Positions 15,851 to 23,171 of a DNA stretch of 64,000 bases are shown one piece after another (the stretch's first letter is position 1; each line of letters begins with the position of its first letter). The DNA is taken from NCBI RefSeq assembly GCF_027247405.1, contig NZ_CP097463.1, positions 930,001-994,000 on the forward strand, in the 5' to 3' direction. The DNA comes from Jatrophihabitans cynanchi. GTDB taxonomy: Bacteria > Actinomycetota > Actinomycetes > Mycobacteriales > Jatrophihabitantaceae. Under the pieces are notes generated by a model that saw nothing but the letters and a program-made list of their open reading frames with translations, was not told the origin of the DNA and ran no database searches. The translations under genes and the position numbers were made by a program.

Positions 15851-15852
15851 GG

Positions 15853-16377
15853 TCAGCGGGCGAGCCCGTCGATCACTTCGGCCCCGGGCAGGGCGGCGAG
15901 CGAGCTCGCGGCGAGCGCGAGCTTGGAGCGGCGCAGACCACTGCCGATGACCACGACCTCACGCTCGAGGACGGCCGCGTCGACGAGCACCGGCCACCCT
16001 GCCGGCAGCCCGATCGGGGTGATCCCGCCGAACTCCATGCCGGACAGCTCGACCGCGTCGTCCATCGGCGCGAAGGATGCCTTGCGGGCGTCCAACCGCT
16101 TGCGGACCACCGTGTTGACGTCGGCCCGGGTGGTCGCGAGCACGACGCACGCCGCGTAGGACGTGCTGTCGCCGCGACGGCCCGCGATCACCACGCAGTT
16201 CGCCGAGTCCTGCATCAGCACGCCGTACTGGGCGCAGAACGCCGCCGTGTCGGCGAGGTCCGGATCGATCGGCGCGGCGAGCACGTCGGCCACGCCGGCG
16301 TGCAGCGCGGTTGCGACCGGCGTGGCGACCAGTGCGTGCCACTGCGGTGTCCAGTCGAGCGTTCCGGGTCCCTGCAC
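15853..16377 (-). CDS. YbaK/EbsC-family protein (aminoacyl-tRNA deacylase-like)
   Basis: 174 residues. It resembles the YbaK/ProX editing fold: the central ANCVVIAGRRG strand, ACVVLATTRADVNTVVRKRL with the family-conserved Lys/Arg face, then GGITPIGLPAGWPVLVDAAV, whose GG-x-x-PIG is the substrate loop. Family members hydrolyse mischarged Cys- or Ala-tRNA(Pro) in the cytoplasm. The exact amino acid specificity cannot be told. A single gene, convergent with the cupin and divergent from the CoA-binding gene. Confidence 0.85.
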   Translation of the reverse strand: MQGPGTLDWTPQWHALVATPVATALHAGVADVLAAPIDPDLADTAAFCAQYGVLMQDSANCVVIAGRRGDSTSYAACVVLATTRADVNTVVRKRLDARKASFAPMDDAVELSGMEFGGITPIGLPAGWPVLVDAAVLEREVVVIGSGLRRSKLALAASSLAALPGAEVIDGLAR

Positions 16378-16400
16378 GGGGCGAGCCTAGTGTGGAGCAC

Positions 16401-16829
16401 ATGACTGCGATGGACGAGGTCGTCGACACCGTGTTGCGCCGCTACGACACGATCACCGTCGTCGGCGCCAGCAACGCCGCCGAGAAGGCGGCGCACTACG
16501 TGCCCGCGCACATGCAGGAGCACGGCTGGCGGATCATCCCGATCAACCCGCACGCCGACGAGATCCTCGGCGAGCGCGTGTTCCGCTCGCTGGCCGAGGT
16601 GCCCGAACAGGTGGGTCTGGTCGACGTGTTCCGCCCGTCCGAACACGCACCGGACGTGGCGCGCCAGGCGGTCGCCGCGGGTGCGAGCGCGCTGTGGCTG
16701 CAGCTGCACATCGCCTCGGACGAGGCGCGGCGCATCGCCGAGGACGCCGGCCTGCTGTACGTCGAGGACCGCTGCCTGATCATCGAGCAGCGCCGGCTCG
16801 GGCTCCAGGCGCCGCGGCGCGGGGCCTAG
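16401..16829 (+). CDS. CoA-binding (YccU-like) Rossmann protein
   Basis: 142 residues. A single CoA-binding fold: TITVVGASNAAEKAAHYVP at the N-terminus (nucleotide loop), IIPINPHADEILG, then VDVFRPSEHAPDVARQAVAA, ending in VEDRCLIIE with the conserved Cys. This is the free-standing version of the succinyl-CoA synthetase alpha N-domain; its role is not established. TAGTGT (16388-16393) lies 7 bases before the ATG and a GGAG overlaps the gap, so either a leaderless or a short-leader start is possible. Its TAG stop overlaps the opposite-strand stop as CTAG. Confidence 0.82.
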   Translation: MTAMDEVVDTVLRRYDTITVVGASNAAEKAAHYVPAHMQEHGWRIIPINPHADEILGERVFRSLAEVPEQVGLVDVFRPSEHAPDVARQAVAAGASALWLQLHIASDEARRIAEDAGLLYVEDRCLIIEQRRLGLQAPRRGA

Positions 16830-17383
16830 CCGGCCGCCGCCCGCCACGAGGTGAACTCCAGCAACTGATCGGTCAGGAGCTGCAGGCCGGCGATCACCTT
16901 CGGCTCGTCGGGCTGCTGCTCGGCCGAGTTCATCGTCAGCGCGTACGGGGTGGGCCAGCCGCGCAGGGCGTGCACTGCCGACCGTGCCGATACCAGGGCG
17001 GTGCCGCAGGACTGCCAGCCGGCGGCGGACACGATGATGCCGACCGCGCGACCGTCGAGGTACGGGTGGTCGTCGTCGCGGAGCAGGTCCAGGAAGTCCA
17101 GGGCGTTCTTGACCAGCCCGGACATCGCCCCGTGATAGCCCGGGGTCGCGATCAGCACCGCGTCGGCGCCGCGCACCGCGTCGACCAACTCGTCGGCGAT
17201 CGCGTTGCGCTGCAGGTCGTGCGGGCTGAAGATCGGCAGTTCCGCCAGGGTGTCGCCGTCGAACGCGACGGTGCGCGCGCCCGCGGCGGCGGCCAGCGCG
17301 AGACAGTCGTGCAGCAACCGCCCGGTGACCGACTCCGGACCGGCCGACCCGCCGATGCCGACGACCAGCGGCCCGCCGCCCAT
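16826..17383 (-). CDS. NAD(P)H-dependent FMN reductase-like oxidoreductase
   Basis: 185 residues with a flavodoxin-like fold: LVVGIGGSAGPESVTGRLL at the N-terminus (phosphate loop for FMN), ATPGYHGAMSGLVKNALDFL (the family's isoalloxazine-side motif), and SAAGWQSCG. It reduces FMN or quinones with NAD(P)H in the cytoplasm. ATG 17383 (MGGGPLVVGIGG). It stands alone, convergent with the CoA-binding gene. Confidence 0.83.
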   Translation of the reverse strand: MGGGPLVVGIGGSAGPESVTGRLLHDCLALAAAAGARTVAFDGDTLAELPIFSPHDLQRNAIADELVDAVRGADAVLIATPGYHGAMSGLVKNALDFLDLLRDDDHPYLDGRAVGIIVSAAGWQSCGTALVSARSAVHALRGWPTPYALTMNSAEQQPDEPKVIAGLQLLTDQLLEFTSWRAAAG

Positions 17384-17400
17384 GTGCTCTCCCCTACGTC

Positions 17401-17424
17401 GCCGTCCGCTTTCACGCCGTCCGC
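17401..17424. repeat. Two GCCGTCCGC iterons, 15-base period
   Basis: GCCGTCCGC at 17401-17409 and 17416-17424, inside the two matching 15-mers (GCCGTCCGCTTTCAC / GCCGTCCGCATTCAC), between the FMN reductase start and the PEBP gene start. The same 9-mer is iterated at 270-310. A TAGGGT hexamer follows at 17433. Confidence 0.4.
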
Positions 17425-17476
17425 ATTCACTCTAGGGTCGGAGGGACAGCACCCAGCATGCAGGAGGAGCCAGCGC

Positions 17477-18019
17477 ATGTCCCTCGATCGCCCCGCCGTG
17501 CAGGATCCGTACGAGAAGTTGCCGCAGGTCGGCTCGTTCAGCGTGACGAGCAGCGACTTCGCCGACGGCGACGCGCTGCCCGCGACGTTCGCCTACGAAG
17601 GTGCGGCCGACGGCGCCGCGAACCGCTCACCGCAACTGAGCTGGAGCGGCTTCCCGGAAGGCACCAAGAGCTTCGTCGTCACCTGCTACGACCCGGACGC
17701 CCCGACGCCGTCGGGGTTCTGGCACTGGGTGCTGGTCGACCTGCCGGCCGACACCACGTCGCTCGCTCAAGGCGCGGGCGCAGCCGGTGCCGCGCTGCCG
17801 GGCAACGCGTTCCACGTGCGCAACGACTGGAGCAGCAAGGACTACGGCGGCTGCTACCCGCCCGACGGCGACCGCCCGCACCGCTACTACTTCGTGGTGC
17901 ACGCGGTCGACGTCGACTCCCTCGGTGTCGACGACGAGGCGAGCGCCGCCGTGGTGTCCTTCAACCTGGTGTTCCACACCCTTGCCCGGGCACAGGTCGT
18001 CGGCACGTTCCAGCGCTGA
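17477..18019 (+). CDS. YbhB/YbcL (PEBP) family protein
   Basis: 180 residues. Phosphatidylethanolamine-binding-protein fold: SPQLSWSGFPEGTKSFVVTC then YDPDAPTPSGFWHWVLVDLP (the ligand-pocket DPDAP and HW motifs), and a GGCYPP-x-G-x-x-PHRYYF segment. Bacterial members are of uncertain role (kinase regulation and ligand binding have been proposed). The ATG at 17477 has AGGAGG at an 8-base spacing. The next gene starts within its stop (TGATG). Confidence 0.88.
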   Translation: MSLDRPAVQDPYEKLPQVGSFSVTSSDFADGDALPATFAYEGAADGAANRSPQLSWSGFPEGTKSFVVTCYDPDAPTPSGFWHWVLVDLPADTTSLAQGAGAAGAALPGNAFHVRNDWSSKDYGGCYPPDGDRPHRYYFVVHAVDVDSLGVDDEASAAVVSFNLVFHTLARAQVVGTFQR

Positions 18020-18429
18020 TGGACGCCCCGGGCGCGGTCGAGTTCCTGCGCGGCAACCATCGCGGCACGCTGGCCACCTTCCGTTCCGACGGTCGCGCCC
18101 AACTCTCCCCCGTGCTGGCCGTGGTCGACGACGACGGCCGGGTGATGATCAGCACCCGGGAGCCGGCGATGAAGGTGCGCAACCTGCGGCGCGATCCGCG
18201 GGTGGCGCTCGCCGTGTTCACCGACGCGTTCTTCGGCGACTGGGTGCAGGTCGAGGGCACCGCGGAGATCGTCTCGCTGCCGGAGGCGATGGACCTGCTC
18301 GTCGACTACTACCGGCGCGGGTCCGGCGAGCACGACGACTGGGACGCCTACCGCGCCGCGATGCAGCGCGACCGCCGGGTGATCATCCGGTTCGCGATCG
18401 AACGCGCCGGCCCTACGGTCAGCGGCTGA
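18019..18429 (+). CDS. PPOX/F420-dependent FMN-binding split-barrel protein
   Basis: 136 residues. GNHRGTLATFRSDGRAQLSP is the N-terminal strand pair of pyridoxamine-phosphate-oxidase-like split barrels, followed by MISTREPAMKVRNLRRDPRV, whose T-x-x-x-x-K-x-x-N-L-x-x-D-P pattern marks F420-binding TIGR03618-type proteins of actinobacteria. It probably reduces or oxidises small substrates with F420H2 or FMN. It is translationally coupled to the PEBP gene (ATG overlaps TGA by one base). Confidence 0.82.
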   Translation: MDAPGAVEFLRGNHRGTLATFRSDGRAQLSPVLAVVDDDGRVMISTREPAMKVRNLRRDPRVALAVFTDAFFGDWVQVEGTAEIVSLPEAMDLLVDYYRRGSGEHDDWDAYRAAMQRDRRVIIRFAIERAGPTVSG

Positions 18430-18474
18430 TCCGATCTAGCCGAACCACGTCAGGCCCCAGGCTCGCGGCGACGG

Positions 18475-18747
18475 TCAGCGAGCCCGGAAGCCGGTCAGGC
18501 CCTGCGCGGTGCCCCAGGTGTGGGTGAGGTCGCCGACCCAGCCGGGTGGCCGGTCGCTGCCGAGCGCGTCCAGCAGTTGCTCGCAGGCGGCACGCGGTCC
18601 CTCGGCGATCACCTCGACCCGCCCGTCCGGCAGGTTGGTGGCAGTGCCGCGCAGCCCGAGGTCGCCGGCCGCGCCACGCACCCAGTAGCGGAACCCGACA
18701 CCCTGCACGCGGCCGCGCACCAGCACGGTCAGGCGCACGTCGGTCAC
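18475..18747 (-). CDS. acyP: Acylphosphatase
   Basis: 90 residues. VLVRGRVQGVGFRYWVR carries the phosphate loop and catalytic Arg (GVGFR), followed by GLRGTATNLPDGRVEVIAEG with the catalytic Asn (TATN). It hydrolyses acyl phosphates such as carbamoyl phosphate or 1,3-bisphosphoglycerate in the cytoplasm. The GTG start at 18747 overlaps the stop of the GNAT gene (GTGA), so it is co-transcribed with it. The length is normal for the family. Confidence 0.92.
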   Translation of the reverse strand: MTDVRLTVLVRGRVQGVGFRYWVRGAAGDLGLRGTATNLPDGRVEVIAEGPRAACEQLLDALGSDRPPGWVGDLTHTWGTAQGLTGFRAR

Positions 18748-19274
18748 GGGCCGACGGCACCGATGTCGAAGAAGTACTGCGGGTACCGCACCTGGCCGCG
18801 CAGCCCGGTGCGGTAGGCCGGCAGCGGGACGAGTTGGAAGGCCGCCTCCGGGATCAGGTCGGACGGCCGCTCGATGCCGAACTCGGACGCGGGCCGGAAC
18901 CCGAGCTTGCCGTACAGCGCCGGGTCGCCCTCGAGCACGACGATCGGCTCGGGTCGGTCGGTGAGCTGCGCGAGCGCGTGCCGCACCAGTGCGCGCGCGA
19001 TGCCGCGTCCGCGGAACTCGGCCTCGACACTCAGCGGCGACAGGCACAACACGTCCACCGCGTCGTCGTCGTTGACCAACTGCAAGGTGCCGAACAGCAC
19101 CTGCCCGACCAGCCGCAGGTCCTCCTCTTCGGCGACGAGCGAGAGCACCGGCCCGTGTTCGTGCACCCACTGCGCGAGCAGTCCGGCAGCCGGGTCGGGG
19201 GCGAACGCGCGGTCGATCAGCGCCCGGATACCCGCCCACTCGTCCGGTCGCTGCTCACGAATCGTCAGCGTCAT
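18744..19274 (-). CDS. GNAT-family N-acetyltransferase
   Basis: 176 residues. TIREQRPDEWAGIRALIDRAF opens the GNAT fold, LCLSPLSVEAEFRGRGIARAL is motif A with the Q/R-x-x-G-x-G/A acetyl-CoA loop (FRGRGIA), and LYGKLGFRPASEFGI is motif B. The substrate is unknown; this subtype (a GNAT with a long C-terminal FQLVPLPAY tail) is widespread as YhbS-like. It is upstream of and coupled to acyP. Confidence 0.85.
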   Translation of the reverse strand: MTLTIREQRPDEWAGIRALIDRAFAPDPAAGLLAQWVHEHGPVLSLVAEEEDLRLVGQVLFGTLQLVNDDDAVDVLCLSPLSVEAEFRGRGIARALVRHALAQLTDRPEPIVVLEGDPALYGKLGFRPASEFGIERPSDLIPEAAFQLVPLPAYRTGLRGQVRYPQYFFDIGAVGP

Positions 19275-19305
19275 GGCTCCACCGTGCCGTACCGCCCGGC
19301 GCCGG

Positions 19306-19746
19306 TCATCGGGGGGCCTGGCACAGCGTCTTGCCGTCGGGGCACAGGTAGTAGGCGACGCCCCGTTCCAGCAGGGTGCGCGAGGCGATCCGGTAGGTGA
19401 TCTTGTCCGCGCCGGGCTCGAGTGTGATCAGATAGGGAGTACCGAGCGCCCAGCCGCCGTCGTAGTCGCCGTACGCGTCGTTCGCGCCCGCGACGTACCC
19501 GTCGTCGAAGGCCTGCTTCACCGGCTCGCGCGCCTGCGGCGGCAGCTGCGAACCCTCCTGCAGCGCCCGGCCGATCCGCTCGCCCTGCGCCTGACCGGTC
19601 GCCAGGCCCGCGTAGTAGCCGTCGCCGTAACCGTCGGCGCGGGCGTGCGAGGTGCTGACGGTCAGCCGGCCGACCACCACCAGCCCCGCCGCGACCGCAC
19701 AACCGGCCAGCACCGCCAGGGCCCATTTGAGGATCCGTGCGGACAT
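19306..19746 (-). CDS. Hypothetical protein with N-terminal membrane anchor
   Basis: 146 residues. A single hydrophobic helix (about 8-27) follows MSARILKW, then an exposed domain rich in Gly/Tyr/Asp (GYGDGYYAGLATGQAQGERIG, FDDGYVAGANDAYGDYDGGW) and a C-terminal part with two cysteines (CPDGKTLC). The repeated G-Y-x-x-G-x-x-x-G pattern suggests short glycine-zipper-like helices. No family is recognised. It lies 21 bases after the MoaD-like gene on the same strand and could be the last gene of the molybdate operon. Confidence 0.6.
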   Translation of the reverse strand: MSARILKWALAVLAGCAVAAGLVVVGRLTVSTSHARADGYGDGYYAGLATGQAQGERIGRALQEGSQLPPQAREPVKQAFDDGYVAGANDAYGDYDGGWALGTPYLITLEPGADKITYRIASRTLLERGVAYYLCPDGKTLCQAPR

Positions 19747-19767
19747 CGACGCACCCCGCTTCCCGAG

Positions 19768-20007
19768 CTACCCACCGGCGAAGGGCGGCAGCACGTCGAC
19801 CACCGCGCCGTCGTGCAACCGCACCGCCTCGCCGGCCTGCTGCCCGTCGACGAGGAAGGACACGACCGTCGCGAGCCGGTCCATGCCGGCGCGGGCGTTC
19901 AGCGTGGCGCGCAGCTCGGCGATGGTGTTCAGGCTCATCGACTCCTCGGCCGTCCCGGCCGCGCGGCGCGCGCCTGCCCAGTAACGAACGGTGATCTGTG
20001 CCGGCAC
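19768..20007 (-). CDS. MoaD/ThiS-family sulfur carrier protein
   Basis: 79 residues with a ubiquitin-like fold: VTVRYWAGARRAAG-like first strand, RATLNARAG and FLVDGQQAG, ending in the diagnostic DVLPPFAGG. The C-terminal Gly-Gly is thiocarboxylated to donate sulfur, here most likely to molybdopterin, given that modC ends only 4 bases upstream. It may serve MoaE encoded elsewhere. Confidence 0.85.
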   Translation of the reverse strand: MPAQITVRYWAGARRAAGTAEESMSLNTIAELRATLNARAGMDRLATVVSFLVDGQQAGEAVRLHDGAVVDVLPPFAGG

Positions 20008-20011
20008 GCCC

Positions 20012-21088
20012 TCAGCCTGCCACGGGTCCGGCGGCCGCGGGCGCGGGGTAGGCGCTCACGTCGGTGGCCTTCGCCGCCAGCCACACCGGCGAACCGAGCC
20101 GCAGGCCCAGGTCGGCGACCGCTGCCGCGGTGACGTCCACCAGCACGTTCTGCTCGCCGCGCACGGTCAGCCGGATCCGGTCGGCGAGCGGCGCGAACGA
20201 CTCGACCCGTCCGGGCCAGACGTTGCGGGCGCTGACCTCGTGCGGCTCGCTGGTGTGCACGGTCAGCGCCGACGGCCGCAGCGCCACCAGCACGCGCCCG
20301 TCCACGGCATCGGGCGCCACGAGCGTGCCGCCGCCGTCGAGGCGCACCACGCCGTGCGCTGCGATGCCGGCGTAGAGGTTGACGCCGACCAGCCGGGCGA
20401 CGTACGGGGTGAGCGGGCGGGAGGTGATCTCCGCCGGACTGCCCTGCTGCACCACTTCGCCGTGCTCGAGCACCACGATCCGGCCGGCCAGCAGCAGTGC
20501 CTCGATCGGGTCGTGGGTGACCAGCAGCGTCGGCCCGGCGAACGCGCCCAGGTGCTCGCGCAGCTCGCCCTGCACCTCGGCGCGGGTCTGCACGTCGAGC
20601 GCGGCCAGTGGCTCGTCCAGCAGCAGCGCGCGCGGCCGGCAGGCGAGGGCGCGCGCCAGGGCGACCCGCTGCGCCTGGCCGCCGCTGAGCCGGCCGGGGC
20701 GCCGGCGGGCCAGCTCGCCGACCCCGAGCCGGGTCAGCCACTCCTGCGCCTGCCGGTGCGCGTCACCGCGGTTGACGTGCTGCGTGCGCAGGCCGAAGGC
20801 GACGTTGTCGAGCACCCGCAGGTGCGGGAACAGTCGGTGGTCCTGGAAGACCACGCCGAGCTTTCGCTCGTCGGCCGGGACGAACACGTCCGGGCCGTCC
20901 AGCTGCTCGCCGGCGAGCTCGACGCGTCCGGTGTCCACCCGGAGCAGGCCGGCGACCGCGCGCAGCAGCGTCGTCTTGCCCGCACCGTTCGGCCCGAGCA
21001 GCGCGAGCACCTCGCCGGGCTCGACCCGCAGGTCCGCGTCCAGCCGGAACTGCCCGCGTTGCACGGCACCGGCGAAATGCAGGCTCAC
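20012..21088 (-). CDS. modC: Molybdate ABC transporter ATP-binding protein
   Basis: 358 residues. Walker A LLGPNGAGKTTLLRA, LSGGQAQRVALARAL signature and LLLDEPLAALD Walker B are in the first 230 residues. The C-terminal ~110 residues form the TOBE/Mop-type domain (SARNVWPGRVESFAPLADRI and a second repeat ending in ATDVSAYP). It energises molybdate or tungstate import. GTG start overlapping the modB stop (GTGA). Confidence 0.92.
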   Translation of the reverse strand: MSLHFAGAVQRGQFRLDADLRVEPGEVLALLGPNGAGKTTLLRAVAGLLRVDTGRVELAGEQLDGPDVFVPADERKLGVVFQDHRLFPHLRVLDNVAFGLRTQHVNRGDAHRQAQEWLTRLGVGELARRRPGRLSGGQAQRVALARALACRPRALLLDEPLAALDVQTRAEVQGELREHLGAFAGPTLLVTHDPIEALLLAGRIVVLEHGEVVQQGSPAEITSRPLTPYVARLVGVNLYAGIAAHGVVRLDGGGTLVAPDAVDGRVLVALRPSALTVHTSEPHEVSARNVWPGRVESFAPLADRIRLTVRGEQNVLVDVTAAAVADLGLRLGSPVWLAAKATDVSAYPAPAAAGPVAG

Positions 21089-21897
21089 GATGCCGCCGCC
21101 GGGCGCAGCCACTTGTCCCGCAGCGCGCCGAGCAGCACCACGGCCACGAGCAGCAGCGGCAGGCTCAGTGCCACGGCGTCCTCGGGCTGGTGCTGGAACG
21201 CGGTCAGGATCAGCGTGGGCATCGTCTGGGTGGACTGCGGGACGTTGCCGCCGAAGAGCACGGTGGCACCGAACTCGCCGAGCGCGCGCGCCCAGCACAG
21301 CACCGAGCCCGCGACCAGCGAGGGCACCACGAGCGGCAGCGTCACCCGGGTGAAGATCCGCAGCCGGCGGGCACCGAGCGTGGCGGCGGCCTCCTCCAGC
21401 GCGCGGTCGGCGGTGCGGAACGCCCCCTCCAGCGTGACCACCAGGAACGGCATCGCGACGAACGTCTCGGCCAGCACCACGCCGTGCTGCGAGAACGGCA
21501 GCGTGATGCCGAACCAGTCGTCCAGGTAACGGCCGACGATCCCGTTGCGCCCGAGCGCGAGGAACAGCGCGACCCCGCCGACGACCGGCGGCAGCACCAG
21601 CGGGATGGTGACCGCGGCGCGGACCAGGCCGAGCCCGGGAAACCGGATCCGGGCGAGCACCCAGGCCAGCGGGACGCCGAACACGAGCGAGAGCAGCAGC
21701 GCCTGCAGCGACGTCACGAGCGAGAGCTTGAGCGCCGCCGCAACGTCGTTGTCACGGTAGATCGCACCGAGGCTGCTCCACGGTGCGCGCACCAGGATCG
21801 CCAGCGTCGGCACGAGCAGGAACAGCACGCCGACCACCGCGGGCGGCACCAGCAGCAGCGGGGTGCCCGACCCGCCGGGCGTCCGCCGGTGCCTCAC
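21085..21897 (-). CDS. modB: Molybdate ABC transporter permease
   Basis: 270 residues with five to six membrane helices and the EAA-loop for ATPase docking, LEEAAATLGARRLRIFTRVTL, followed by LARALGEFGATVLFGGNVP, the ModB/CysTW signature. GTG start at 21897 overlapping the modA stop as GTGA. It forms the channel of the ModABC importer in the plasma membrane. Confidence 0.92.
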   Translation of the reverse strand: MRHRRTPGGSGTPLLLVPPAVVGVLFLLVPTLAILVRAPWSSLGAIYRDNDVAAALKLSLVTSLQALLLSLVFGVPLAWVLARIRFPGLGLVRAAVTIPLVLPPVVGGVALFLALGRNGIVGRYLDDWFGITLPFSQHGVVLAETFVAMPFLVVTLEGAFRTADRALEEAAATLGARRLRIFTRVTLPLVVPSLVAGSVLCWARALGEFGATVLFGGNVPQSTQTMPTLILTAFQHQPEDAVALSLPLLLVAVVLLGALRDKWLRPAAAS

Positions 21898-22661
21898 GGT
21901 GAGCCGAACCCCGCGGCGGCAAGCACCCGCTGCCCGTCCGCCGACAGCACGTAGTCGACGAATGCCTTGGCGAGGGTCGCGTTCTTCGAGCCGTTGAGGG
22001 TGGCGATCGGGTAGTCGGTGGTGGCGTTCTGCGCGTCGGGTATCGGGACGCCGACGACCTTGTCCCCCGCGGCCTTGACGTCGGTGACGTAGACGACGCC
22101 CGCGTCCACCTCGCCGGACTCGACCACGGCGACGACGGACTTCACGTCGGGCTCGCTCGCGGTCGCCTTGACGCTGACGCCGGCCTTGGCGAGCACTTCG
22201 GCCGCGACGACGCCGCAGGGCACCGTCGCCTCGCACAGCGCGACCTTGATGCCGGGCTTGGCCAGGTCGGCGACGCTGGTGACGTGTTCCGGGTTCCCGG
22301 GCGCCGCCGCGATCTGCATGGTGTTCTTCGCGAACGTCACGGGGTCGGCGGCGTTGCCCGCCTCGGTCACGTCGCTCATGTTCTTGGTGGCGGCCGAGGC
22401 GAAGACGTCGCCGGGCGCGCCCTCGTCGATCTGGGTGGCCAGCGCCGAGCTGCCGCCGAAGCTGAACACGATCTTCGTCCCGTGGTGCGCCTGCTCGAAC
22501 TGGGTGCCGAGCGCGCGGAACGGGTCGGTCAAGGAGGCCGCCGCGAAGACCGTGATCGACCCGGCGAGTCCGTCGCGGGCGCCGCCGGACGGGTCGGCCG
22601 AGGACGAGCAGCCGGCGACCACAACCGCGAGTGCGGCGAGCAGGGCTGCGGCGCGTTTCAT
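21894..22661 (-). CDS. modA: Molybdate-binding lipoprotein
   Basis: 255 residues. Lipoprotein signal MKRAAALLAALAVVVAGC (lipobox VAGC, Cys18 acylated), then the ModA fold: ITVFAAASLTDPFRALGTQF (first oxyanion-binding Ser), FSFGGSSALATQIDEGAPGD, and GVVYVTDVKAAG. It captures molybdate or tungstate outside the membrane. ATG overlapping the stop of the regulator gene (ATGA). Confidence 0.93.
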   Translation of the reverse strand: MKRAAALLAALAVVVAGCSSSADPSGGARDGLAGSITVFAAASLTDPFRALGTQFEQAHHGTKIVFSFGGSSALATQIDEGAPGDVFASAATKNMSDVTEAGNAADPVTFAKNTMQIAAAPGNPEHVTSVADLAKPGIKVALCEATVPCGVVAAEVLAKAGVSVKATASEPDVKSVVAVVESGEVDAGVVYVTDVKAAGDKVVGVPIPDAQNATTDYPIATLNGSKNATLAKAFVDYVLSADGQRVLAAAGFGSP

Positions 22662-23065
22662 GCCGGCGCTCCGGGAACCTCGACCACGACGTTGGTGGAC
22701 TTGACCGACGCGATCGCGGTGACGCCCGGCTCGAGTTGCAGCTCGTCAGCGGCCTCGCGGCTCATCAGCGAGACCACGCGGTACGGCCCGCACTGCAGCT
22801 CGACCTGCGCCATCACGCTGTCCCGCACGACCCGCGTGACCAGTCCGACGAACCGGTTACGCGCCGACTCGCGGTGCACCGGCGCCGCGTCCGGGGTGGG
22901 CGTCGCGTTCTGCTCGGCGAAGCGGGCGAGCACGGCACCGTCGACGCTGCGCCGGCCGGCCTCGTCCAGGGTGGTCTGCAGCCGGCCGCTGTCGGCCCAG
23001 CGGCGCAGCGTGTCGTCACTGACGCCGAGCAGCTCGGCGGCCTCGCGGAACCGGTAACCGGGCAC
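22658..23065 (-). CDS. HTH-TOBE molybdate-responsive regulator (MerR-type helix-turn-helix plus Mop domain)
   Basis: 135 residues. The N-terminal YRFREAAELLGVSDDTLRRW is an excisionase/MerR-type winged helix (1-50). The C-terminal TOBE/Mop domain (about 65-133: NRFVGLVTRVVRDSVMAQVE to STNVVVEVPG) binds molybdate in ModE-type proteins. It starts with a GTG at 23065 and has TAGGCT seven bases upstream (leaderless-type). First gene of the modABC-MoaD operon, so probably an autoregulating sensor. It is shorter than ModE of proteobacteria and has a different DNA-binding domain. Confidence 0.85.
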   Translation of the reverse strand: MPGYRFREAAELLGVSDDTLRRWADSGRLQTTLDEAGRRSVDGAVLARFAEQNATPTPDAAPVHRESARNRFVGLVTRVVRDSVMAQVELQCGPYRVVSLMSREAADELQLEPGVTAIASVKSTNVVVEVPGAPA

Positions 23066-23071
23066 CGGACG

Positions 23072-23077
23072 AGCCTA
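23072..23077 (-). promoter_or_regulatory. -10 element of the molybdate operon
   Basis: On the minus strand TAGGCT (23077-23072) stands 6 bases before the GTG start at 23065, the arrangement of a leaderless actinobacterial promoter. No Shine-Dalgarno is seen before this GTG. Confidence 0.45.
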
Positions 23078-23088
23078 CGCCCGCCCGT

Positions 23089-23133
23089 CCGCAGATGCGG
23101 AGCAATTTTCTCCGCTGATCCGTTTCCGCGGAA
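23089..23133. promoter_or_regulatory. Three dyads upstream of the molybdate operon (candidate operator)
   Basis: CCGCA-GA-TGCGG (23089-23100), CGGAG-caatttt-CTCCG (23098-23114) and the perfect palindrome TTCCGCGGAA (23124-23133) lie between the divergent regulator and amidase starts. They sit just upstream of the operon's -10, where the TOBE regulator could bind. Which dyad matters is not decidable by eye. Confidence 0.4.
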
Positions 23134-23159
23134 CAACTGGCCGCTCACGAGCGCGGCGT

Positions 23160-23165
23160 TAGGGT
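23160..23165 (+). promoter_or_regulatory. -10 element of the amidase gene (leaderless type)
   Basis: TAGGGT lies 6 bases before ATG 23172, with no Shine-Dalgarno between. No good -35 hexamer was found at the expected distance. Confidence 0.4.
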
Positions 23166-23171
23166 GCGGCG

